29,006 nt of DNA, from NCBI GenBank assembly GCA_021738605.1, contig JAIPBY010000005.1:1-29006 (forward strand), written 5' to 3'. Positions 7,235 through 13,913 of this stretch are shown piece after piece. The notes beneath the pieces were generated by a model, which saw only the letters and a list, made by a program, of their open reading frames with translations, was not told where the DNA came from and ran no database searches. The stretch is from Chitinophagaceae bacterium (GTDB taxonomy: Bacteria; Bacteroidota; Bacteroidia; Chitinophagales; Chitinophagaceae). Numbering within the stretch: the stretch's first letter is position 1; every line of letters begins with the position of its first letter. The position numbers were made by a program, and so were the translations under genes.

Positions 7235-8524
7235 CTATGCTTGAACAGTTTTGTTCGTAGCATACACCTCAAAGATAATGGCTTTCAAAGCGCTATAAAA
7301 ATGCCATACTTCAGTGAATGTATTGTAAAGCGGAACTGGTGCAAGGCGAATCACATTGGGCTCTCTCCAATCCACCATGAACCCTTTTTCAAACAACAGG
7401 TCATAGACCTCCCTTCCTTTCGCCTTAAACAAAAGGGAAACCTGACATCCCCTGGAATCAGGTGTTAGGCATTCAAAATGTTCAGATCCGATTTCATTGA
7501 TCAAGGCTGAGAGCCAGGCCATCATTTTTTCCTGCTTTGCCAAAATATTTTTCCATCCGGCCTGGGTGAAAATATCCAGGGAGGATTTTAGACAGGCATA
7601 CAGCAAGATGGATGGTGTACTCAACTGCCAGCCTGATGCGTCTGGTTCTGGCACAAATCGATTGTTCATGGCAAACCTTTCTGCTTTTTCATACCCCCAC
7701 CAACCGGTAAGCCTTTTCAGGGTTTTATCTGCGTGATGCCTCTCATGTACAAATACAGCAGCCACAGCACCAGGGCCACCATTCAGGTATTTATAGGAAC
7801 ACCAGCAGGCAAAATCAATTTCCCATTCGTGCAGATTCAATTTCACATTGCCAATGGCATGGGCAAGGTCAAAACCAACCATTGCACCAGCTTCTCGAGA
7901 AGCCTTGCTTATCTGCTCCATGTCCAATAACTGTCCCGTATAGTAATTGATGCCACCAAGGAAAACCAAGGCCAGTTCATCAGCGTGGCTTTCGATTGCG
8001 TGTACAATGTCTTCATTGCGCATGGCAACATTCTCACTTCCTGCATTGACTTCTACCAGAATTTCCGATGGGTCAAGCCCCAGATGATGAAGAAAAGAAT
8101 GGATGGCATATTGGTCGCTGGGGAATGCTTTGGACTCTACCAGTATTTTATTTCGCCTGCCAATCGGTTTGTAAAAACTAACCAGCATCAAATGTATGTT
8201 GACCGTCAGCTGGTTCATCACGCTGAGCTCGGAAGGCTTGGCACCAGCAATTACAGACAATGGCTCAAGCAAGGTATTGTGCAAATCCAACCATGGTGAT
8301 TCCCCGGCAAAAAAAGATTCTACACCCTCATCAGCCCAATGCTGAAGGATCGTATTGATGGAAGTTGCAGTTGATTTGGGCTGAAGACCCAGTGAATTTC
8401 CCAAAAAATACATGCGCTGCTTTCCGTTTTTTTCAGGCACCAGGAAATGTTTCCTGAAACCTTTTAAAGGATCAGCTGCATCAAGCGACGCTGCAAAAGC
8501 TTCATTGAATTCGAATCTGTCCAT
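7235..8524 (-). CDS. kynU: Kynureninase
   Basis: A PLP enzyme that cleaves kynurenine (or 3-hydroxykynurenine) to anthranilate (or 3-hydroxyanthranilate) and alanine in tryptophan catabolism. Family marks in the 429-aa product are YFLGNSLGLQPKST near the N-terminus, the cofactor-binding region FLGGINYYTGQLLDM and VGFDLAHAIGN, and CSYKYLNGGPG, whose Lys (about 245) forms the PLP Schiff base. The ATG at 8524 lies 2 nt after the SDR stop; an in-frame TTG at 8530 would overlap that stop by 4 bp. Either arrangement implies translational coupling with the SDR. The usual pathway partners (tryptophan 2,3-dioxygenase, kynurenine monooxygenase, 3-hydroxyanthranilate dioxygenase) are not in the window. 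Confidence 0.95.
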   Translation of the reverse strand: MDRFEFNEAFAASLDAADPLKGFRKHFLVPEKNGKQRMYFLGNSLGLQPKSTATSINTILQHWADEGVESFFAGESPWLDLHNTLLEPLSVIAGAKPSELSVMNQLTVNIHLMLVSFYKPIGRRNKILVESKAFPSDQYAIHSFLHHLGLDPSEILVEVNAGSENVAMRNEDIVHAIESHADELALVFLGGINYYTGQLLDMEQISKASREAGAMVGFDLAHAIGNVKLNLHEWEIDFACWCSYKYLNGGPGAVAAVFVHERHHADKTLKRLTGWWGYEKAERFAMNNRFVPEPDASGWQLSTPSILLYACLKSSLDIFTQAGWKNILAKQEKMMAWLSALINEIGSEHFECLTPDSRGCQVSLLFKAKGREVYDLLFEKGFMVDWREPNVIRLAPVPLYNTFTEVWHFYSALKAIIFEVYATNKTVQA

Positions 8525-8526
8525 TG

Positions 8527-9312
8527 TCAAATGCTTCCGGTTCTGCCACCATCTACAGGTATACAGATTCCATTGAGGTAAGAAGCTGCAGGAGACGCCA
8601 CAAAAGCAGCAACAGCAGCAATTTCAGCAGGTGTTCCAAAGCGCTTGGCAGGAACGGAGGCTCTCATTTGAGCCTGCATTGTAGCCTTTTCAATATTCGC
8701 CCTTGCGGCAAAACTTTCAGCAACTGCCTCCAGTCTTGCAGTGGAAATGAATCCTGGCAGCAGGCTGTTCACTGTAATGCCATGCACAGCCAATTCGTTT
8801 GACATGGTTTTTGACCATGAGGCTACAGCTGCACGAATTGTATTGGAAACGCCAAGGTTATCCAGTGGAATACGCACAGAAGTTGAAATGACATTGATGA
8901 TCCTTCCCCAGCCATTTTGTTTCATCGCAGGAACAACTGCCTGTGTGAGGATGTGGTTGCAAACAAGGTGTTGGCTGAAGGCTTCCTGGAAGGCCAGCGG
9001 ATCTGCCGTTTCTATTGGCCCGGCTGAGGGGCCACCTGTATTGTTGATCAGGATGTCAATGGTAATCGCTTCTGTAATGTTGGCTAAAAGCTTCTTGACA
9101 GCATCGACATCCTTGAAATCAATTGCATGGCATGAATGAGATTGACCATTGGTCGCAGAAAGTTCTTTGACAGTCTTTTGAAGAGTGCTCAAATTCCTGG
9201 AGAGCAAAATACAAGAGGCTCCGAGCATGGCGAGTTCTATGGCAATGGCCTTTCCAATTCCTTGTGATCCGCCACAAACCAATGCCGTTTTATGTTGAAG
9301 AGAGAGCTCCAT
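8527..9312 (-). CDS. Atypical short-chain dehydrogenase/reductase (BKR-like, catalytic Tyr/Lys replaced)
   Basis: A 261-aa Rossmann-fold protein of the SDR superfamily. The nucleotide-binding turn is VCGGSQGIG (residues 12-20), and NNTGGP (90-95) stands in for the canonical NNAG. The catalytic region is unusual: after the Ser motif VISTS (141-145), the place of YxxxK is taken by Ser156-Asn-Thr-Ile-Arg160 (GVSNTIRAAV). The C-terminal PGFISTARLE and VDGGRTGSI blocks are normal. This fits the known subgroup of 3-oxoacyl-ACP reductase-like SDRs without a standard catalytic tetrad. It sits 5 nt after the CNNM gene and directly before kynU, so it is co-transcribed. A role in kynurenine metabolism is possible but not shown; reductase activity should not be assumed. 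Confidence 0.9.
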   Translation of the reverse strand: MELSLQHKTALVCGGSQGIGKAIAIELAMLGASCILLSRNLSTLQKTVKELSATNGQSHSCHAIDFKDVDAVKKLLANITEAITIDILINNTGGPSAGPIETADPLAFQEAFSQHLVCNHILTQAVVPAMKQNGWGRIINVISTSVRIPLDNLGVSNTIRAAVASWSKTMSNELAVHGITVNSLLPGFISTARLEAVAESFAARANIEKATMQAQMRASVPAKRFGTPAEIAAVAAFVASPAASYLNGICIPVDGGRTGSI

Positions 9313-9317
9313 ATTCC

Positions 9318-10619
9318 TTATTGTTCTTCTTCCATTTCACTGCGAATCTGGTCTGATAATTTCACCAACACCTTGTCGATGCGATGACCATCCATATCCA
9401 TAATTTCAATACCAAATCCTTTCCATTCAAAATGTTCACCGGTTTCTGGTATGCGCTCAAGCGTGTGCAAGATGAATCCTGCGAGTGTATCAAATTCCTG
9501 CTCCCCTTCATTCATCCAATCTGCCTTTTCAAACCTGGTGAGGAAATCATAAAACGGAATCTGTGCATCAACAAGAAAACTTCCATCTTCCCTTTCAATA
9601 ATTTCATAATCCTGCAAATCATGTTGAGGTAGGTCTCCCACGATCGCTTCCAACAAATCATTCAACGTTACCAAACCAAGAAGGGTTCCATACTCGTCCA
9701 CCACAAAGCTGGTATGGATTTTGGAGACTTTAAACTTTTCCAGCAGTTGATAAGGGCTGATGTTTTCCGGAACAAAAAGAGGATTTTTCATGGTATGCTT
9801 GAAAGAAACCTCATCGGGTGTAACATACATATCCTTGATGGATACAATACCCTTGATCTGGTCGATGGATTTGTCGCATACCGGATAAACGGAATGCGGC
9901 TCTTTCAAGATTTTTTCTCTGATGCTCTGCTCATTGTCATTGACATCAAACCAGATTACATCACTGCGGTGGGTCATCAAAGAGGTAATATTTCTGTCTC
10001 CGAGATGGAAAACCCGCTGGATGATTTCCTGCTCGGTTGCTTCAATGGCACCATGTTCGGTTCCTTCATTGATGATGGCTTTGATCTCTTCCTCCGTCAC
10101 TTGTGAATCATCTGTCTTAATCCTTAATATTTTCATGATTAGTGTGGTGGTGTTCACCAACAACCAGACAAAAGGATAAGCTATGGTTGAAATCAGCCGC
10201 ATAGGAGCCGCAACAGTTTTGGCTATTTTCTCAGGATTGGATAATCCAAGCCTTTTGGGAACAAGTTCACCAAACACGAGAGAAAAAAAAGTGATAATGA
10301 CAACAACTGCCGCTGTTGCAATACCTCTGCTGTAGGCTGCAAAGGCAGGCAGTCCTTCCAGAAAGACAGCTACATCATCAACAATCTTATCTCCTGAAAA
10401 TATACCTGTAAGAATTCCGATGGTCGTAATGCCTATTTGAACCGTGGACAAAAAAGAATCGGGCTTTTGTGCGAGTACCAGTGCATATTTGGCTCTTAAA
10501 TCTCCTTTGTTCGCCTGCCCCTCGAGTCTGGCCTTTCTGGCAGAAACCAAGGCAATCTCTGCCATAGAAAAGAATCCATTGATCAGGATCAGAAAGAAGA
10601 GAATGAGCAACTCGTTCAT
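9318..10619 (-). CDS. CNNM/CorC (HlyC)-family membrane protein with CBS pair
   Basis: A 433-aa hemolysin C/CorC-type protein. The N-terminus (about 1-165) is a CNNM (DUF21) transmembrane domain: MNELLILFFLILINGFFSMAE, a TTIGILTGIFSG segment, and the characteristic VFGELVPKRLG. Next is a CBS pair (about 205-330, LMTHRSDVIWFDV... and FVVDEYGTLLGLVTLNDLLEAIVGDL). The C-terminal CorC_HlyC domain (about 345-425) includes FDTLAGFILHTLERIPETGE. Members are linked to Mg2+ or Co2+ homeostasis and efflux; the old hemolysin label is not informative. Its ATG overlaps the PAP2 stop in an ATGA junction (10619-10616), indicating translational coupling, and the SDR follows after 5 nt. Confidence 0.93.
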   Translation of the reverse strand: MNELLILFFLILINGFFSMAEIALVSARKARLEGQANKGDLRAKYALVLAQKPDSFLSTVQIGITTIGILTGIFSGDKIVDDVAVFLEGLPAFAAYSRGIATAAVVVIITFFSLVFGELVPKRLGLSNPEKIAKTVAAPMRLISTIAYPFVWLLVNTTTLIMKILRIKTDDSQVTEEEIKAIINEGTEHGAIEATEQEIIQRVFHLGDRNITSLMTHRSDVIWFDVNDNEQSIREKILKEPHSVYPVCDKSIDQIKGIVSIKDMYVTPDEVSFKHTMKNPLFVPENISPYQLLEKFKVSKIHTSFVVDEYGTLLGLVTLNDLLEAIVGDLPQHDLQDYEIIEREDGSFLVDAQIPFYDFLTRFEKADWMNEGEQEFDTLAGFILHTLERIPETGEHFEWKGFGIEIMDMDGHRIDKVLVKLSDQIRSEMEEEQ

Positions 10620-11221
10620 ATGCTATATTGCTGTAAAGATAGGGCCTGCCTGCTGATTTGTGCACCCGTCAGTCCAAAAACTATCCCCAAACTAGCCCCA
10701 ACCAGCACATCGGAAGGATAATGGACTCCTACGTATACCTGGGCATATGCAATAGCAAAGGCCCAAATGAACAAAAGATTGAACCATTTTGAAATTCTGC
10801 GCATGGTAGACACAACATAGGTAGCAAATGCAAAATGATTGACCGCATGAGAGGAGGTAAAACTGCCATTGGCGCCACAATACCGGGCAAGAAACCTGAT
10901 TTGACCCGCCATGAAGGGATCCCTGCAAGGCCTTGGCCTGTCAAAATAGGATTTGATGACGTGGCTGCTTATCAGGTCACAACATGCAATCAGGGCTATT
11001 GCACCCAATACCCACCAGATGGCTTTTTTACCAAAAACCTGAAAAGAGTAGAAAACAATAAAAACATACAAGGGGACATGAAAAATAGATTCCCGCAAGA
11101 AAAGAAAAAGATCATCCAAAACAGGGTGAATCAATTGGCGATTCAGCAGTAGCATTAACTGATAATCAAGGTGTAACACCTGCTGAATAAAAGACATTTG
11201 ATCAGAATGCAACATAAACAT
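10616..11221 (-). CDS. PAP2-family membrane phosphatase
   Basis: A 201-aa polytopic protein of the type 2 phosphatidic acid phosphatase family, which dephosphorylates phospholipid or polyprenyl diphosphates at the membrane. Motif C1 is K90..RPRP (KSYFDRPRP), C2 is TSSH (122-125, in place of PSGH), and C3 is QVYVGVHYPSD (161-171) with catalytic His and Asp. The C3 Arg of the usual SRVYLGVH is Gln161. Hydrophobic segments lie at about 50-85, 130-160 and 170-190. Undecaprenyl-diphosphate recycling is plausible. Starts at 11221, 11215 and 11197 are all in frame. The last (MSFIQQVLHLDYQL) looks most like family N-termini, and a one-mismatch -7 element TAATTTTA at 11233-11226 leaves little leader for the first. 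It heads the operon. Confidence 0.9.
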   Translation of the reverse strand: MFMLHSDQMSFIQQVLHLDYQLMLLLNRQLIHPVLDDLFLFLRESIFHVPLYVFIVFYSFQVFGKKAIWWVLGAIALIACCDLISSHVIKSYFDRPRPCRDPFMAGQIRFLARYCGANGSFTSSHAVNHFAFATYVVSTMRRISKWFNLLFIWAFAIAYAQVYVGVHYPSDVLVGASLGIVFGLTGAQISRQALSLQQYSI

Positions 11222-11316
11222 ACTGTAAAATTAAGCAGTATTTCCAGGAAATGGAATGTCAGGGAAGTTAACAAAAAGCATAAAGTCAATAAAAACCAGT
11301 TTGCAATCATATTTAG

Positions 11317-11347
11317 TTGATGGAACAGGCTTTATTTTGTAATTTTG
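11317..11347 (+). promoter_or_regulatory. Promoter of glmM (TTG, 20-nt spacer, TAATTTTG)
   Basis: TTG at 11317-11319 is followed after exactly 20 nt by TAATTTTG at 11340-11347, a full Bacteroidota -33/-7 pair. Transcription would start near 11352-11355, leaving a leader of only about 10-15 nt before the TTG start codons of glmM. This is the best complete promoter in the window. Confidence 0.7.
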
Positions 11348-11366
11348 CATCCTTAAAATTTTGAAT

Positions 11367-12749
11367 TTGGCATTGATTAAAAGCATTTCTGGAATCAGGG
11401 GAACCATTGGCGGGAAACCGGGTGAATCGCTTACCCCATTGGATGTGGTAAAGTACACAGCAGCGTTTGGAGAATGGGCAATGGCAGAGGGTAATAAAAA
11501 AATTATCATTGGAAGAGATGGAAGAATGAGTGGCCCGATGATTGCAGGACTTGTTGCCCAAACACTTGTTGCAATGGGTGCAGAAGTCATTGATCTGGGA
11601 CTTTCAACAACACCAACTGTTGAGTTTGAAGTGGCTGCAGAAAATGCTGCAGGGGGAATCATCATCACAGCCAGCCATAACCCCAAAGAATGGAATGCAC
11701 TCAAATTGCTGAACGATAAAGGCGAATTCATCAGTGCTGAAGTAGGTGCGCAGATCCTTAACAACGCAGAGCTGGGCAATATCAATTTTTCACAGGTTGA
11801 AAAAGCGGGAAATATTACAACAAAATTTGATCATGCAGACAGGCATCTTGATGCGATAGTATCTCATGCACTTGTCAATAAAAATTTAATTGAAAAGCAA
11901 AACCTCAAAATTGTCGTTGATGCCATCAACAGCAGCGGTGCAGTTTTTGTGCCCATCCTCCTTAAAAAACTGGGTATTCAAGAACAGAACATCATTGTTT
12001 TGAATGGAGAGGTCAATGGAAAATTTGCCCACAATCCTGAACCATTGCCTCAACACCTGTCTCAACTTTCTGCTGCAGTAATTTCCAACAAGGCAGATCT
12101 TGGTATTTCAGTTGACCCTGATGTTGACAGGCTTGTATTGGTTTGTGAGGATGGATCCATGTTTGGCGAAGAATACACATTGGTTGCAGTGGCAGACTAT
12201 GTGCTTGGTAAAACCAAAGGAGATACGGTAAGCAACCTTTCATCAACAAGAGCGCTGAAAGACATCACTGAAAAGCATGGAGGGAAATATCATCCTGCAG
12301 CTGTTGGTGAAGTCAACGTTGTGGCTAAAATGAAGGAGGTTAATGCGGTTATTGGTGGCGAAGGTAACGGAGGCATCATTGTTCCAGATTTTCATTATGG
12401 AAGGGATGCGCTCATTGGCATTGCACTTTTCCTGACGCATCTTTCACAATCAAGCAAAACCGTCAAACAACTTCGCAGCAGCTATCCAGACTATTTCATC
12501 AGCAAAAACAAGATAGAAATGGATGGCACAACCAACCTTAATCTTGTTTTTGAGAAACTGAAAGAAAAATATAAATCAAATCCGTTGAATACCATCGACG
12601 GATTGAGGATTGAATTTGACAATGACTGGGTTCATTTGAGGTCAAGCAATACCGAGCCCATCATTCGGATCATTGCTGAGAGCAATTTCGAAACTACCGC
12701 CAACAATATCGCATCAAAACTCATCCGCGACATACAGGAATCATTGTAA
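11367..12749 (+). CDS. glmM: Phosphoglucosamine mutase
   Basis: GlmM converts glucosamine-6-phosphate to glucosamine-1-phosphate for UDP-GlcNAc, peptidoglycan and LPS synthesis. The four alpha-D-phosphohexomutase signatures are present: ITASHNP with the phosphorylated Ser (about residue 103), SVDPDVDRLV with three metal-binding Asp, the sugar-binding GGEGNGGIIV, and the phosphate-binding RSSNTEPIIRII. Length (about 460) fits. No ATG exists at the 5' end: an in-frame TAA lies at 11340-11342 and only TTG codons (11361, 11367, 11373) precede LIKSISGIRGTIGG. I choose 11367 because it yields MALIKSISGIRGT, the usual family beginning; 11361 is nearly as likely. A phosphomannomutase/GlmM-like paralogue is the alternative name. 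The cysteine desulfurase gene follows 36 bp downstream. Confidence 0.92.
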   Translation: MALIKSISGIRGTIGGKPGESLTPLDVVKYTAAFGEWAMAEGNKKIIIGRDGRMSGPMIAGLVAQTLVAMGAEVIDLGLSTTPTVEFEVAAENAAGGIIITASHNPKEWNALKLLNDKGEFISAEVGAQILNNAELGNINFSQVEKAGNITTKFDHADRHLDAIVSHALVNKNLIEKQNLKIVVDAINSSGAVFVPILLKKLGIQEQNIIVLNGEVNGKFAHNPEPLPQHLSQLSAAVISNKADLGISVDPDVDRLVLVCEDGSMFGEEYTLVAVADYVLGKTKGDTVSNLSSTRALKDITEKHGGKYHPAAVGEVNVVAKMKEVNAVIGGEGNGGIIVPDFHYGRDALIGIALFLTHLSQSSKTVKQLRSSYPDYFISKNKIEMDGTTNLNLVFEKLKEKYKSNPLNTIDGLRIEFDNDWVHLRSSNTEPIIRIIAESNFETTANNIASKLIRDIQESL

Positions 12750-12751
12750 AC

Positions 12752-12778
12752 CCTGTTTCGTATATTTGAAAAAACAGG
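12752..12778. repeat. Inverted repeat around the -7 element of the cysteine desulfurase gene
   Basis: CCTGTTT (12752-12758) and AAACAGG (12772-12778) are perfect 7-bp arms separated by 13 nt that contain the -7 box. As RNA this would be a weak hairpin after glmM without a T-run; as DNA it has the geometry of an operator. Nothing else in the sequence decides between these. Confidence 0.4.
12761..12768 (+). promoter_or_regulatory. -7 promoter element TATATTTG for the cysteine desulfurase
   Basis: Exact TAnnTTTG match 17 nt before the ATG at 12786. The nearest TTG (12744-12746) gives a 14-nt spacer, shorter than normal. Suggests independent transcription from glmM in addition to any read-through. 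Confidence 0.5.
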
Positions 12779-12785
12779 ATAGGAC

Positions 12786-13913
12786 ATGGCCGCCAGAATA
12801 TACTTTGACAATGCTGCTACCACACCCATAGACCCGATGGTGTTCGAGGCAATGACGCCTTATTTCACTGAACATTTCGGCAATCCCTCTTCTATTTATT
12901 CTTATGGAAGGGAAAACAGATTGGCCATTGAAAAAGCCCGTAAATCAGTAGCGGCAAGTCTTCATGCCCATCCATCAGAAATATTTTTCACCAGTGGAGG
13001 AACAGAAAGCAGCAATACCGCCATTTTTGCAGCAATAAAGGAATTGGGCTGTACCAGAATCATCAGTTCTCCGATAGAACACCACGCAACACTTCATACC
13101 TGCAACTTTATTGCAGGCAAGGGTGACGCAACGCTTGAATTTGTAAACATCCTTCCCAATGGTCATGTTGACCTCCATGATCTTGAGCAGAAACTGTCTT
13201 CCTCTTCAGAGAAAACATTGATCACCCTGATGCATGCCAACAATGAAATTGGCAACATGACCAATATCAAGCGAATTGGAGAACTGGCCCAGCAATACAA
13301 TGCAGTTTTTCATGCAGATACTGTTCAGACCGTAGGACATTTTCCCATCAACCTGGCCGAAATAAATGTTGATTTTATCACAGGTGCTAGCCATAAATTC
13401 CATGGTCCAAAGGGTGTGGGCATCTTGTACATCAATGCAAACAACAAAGTAAATCCATTCATTCATGGAGGGGGGCAGGAAAGAAACATGAGGGCGGGAA
13501 CAGAAAATATTTATGGCATTGTGGGATTTGCCAAGGCGCTGGAAATTTCCATGCAAAACCATGAAGTTGATCACGCAAAAATCGCTGCATTAAAATCACA
13601 CCTCAAAACATCACTGCAAGAAAATATCAAAGGGGTTGTTTTCAATGGCGACCCAGAAGGAGAAAGCCTCTATACGGTATTGAGTGTCGGTTTTCCAAGA
13701 ACAGAAAAATCCGACATGCTGCTTTTCAATCTGGACATCAGAAATATCTGTGTTTCAGGGGGTAGTGCCTGCAGCAGTGGCGCCAACCAAGGCTCTCACG
13801 TGATCAATGCACTCCAGTTACCGGAGCAATCCACGGTTAGATTTTCCTTCAGCAAGTACAATACCAGGCAAGAAGTTGACGCCCTCATTGAGGCCCTCAA
13901 AGAACTGGTATGA
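12786..13913 (+). CDS. Cysteine desulfurase, IscS/NifS type
   Basis: A PLP enzyme that takes sulfur from cysteine as a persulfide for Fe-S clusters, thiolated tRNA or other cofactors. The 375-aa product starts ARIYFDNAATTP and has FGNPSS, FTSGGTESSN, the PLP pocket HADTVQTVGH and the Schiff-base Lys204 in GASHKFHGPKG. The persulfide Cys329 sits in GGSACSSGANQG. These fit the group I (IscS/NifS) rather than the SufS type. No scaffold, ferredoxin or iscR gene adjoins, so the recipient of the sulfur is not indicated by context. The gene lies 36 bp after glmM, and its TGA directly touches the stop codon of mutS on the other strand. Confidence 0.94.
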   Translation: MAARIYFDNAATTPIDPMVFEAMTPYFTEHFGNPSSIYSYGRENRLAIEKARKSVAASLHAHPSEIFFTSGGTESSNTAIFAAIKELGCTRIISSPIEHHATLHTCNFIAGKGDATLEFVNILPNGHVDLHDLEQKLSSSSEKTLITLMHANNEIGNMTNIKRIGELAQQYNAVFHADTVQTVGHFPINLAEINVDFITGASHKFHGPKGVGILYINANNKVNPFIHGGGQERNMRAGTENIYGIVGFAKALEISMQNHEVDHAKIAALKSHLKTSLQENIKGVVFNGDPEGESLYTVLSVGFPRTEKSDMLLFNLDIRNICVSGGSACSSGANQGSHVINALQLPEQSTVRFSFSKYNTRQEVDALIEALKELV

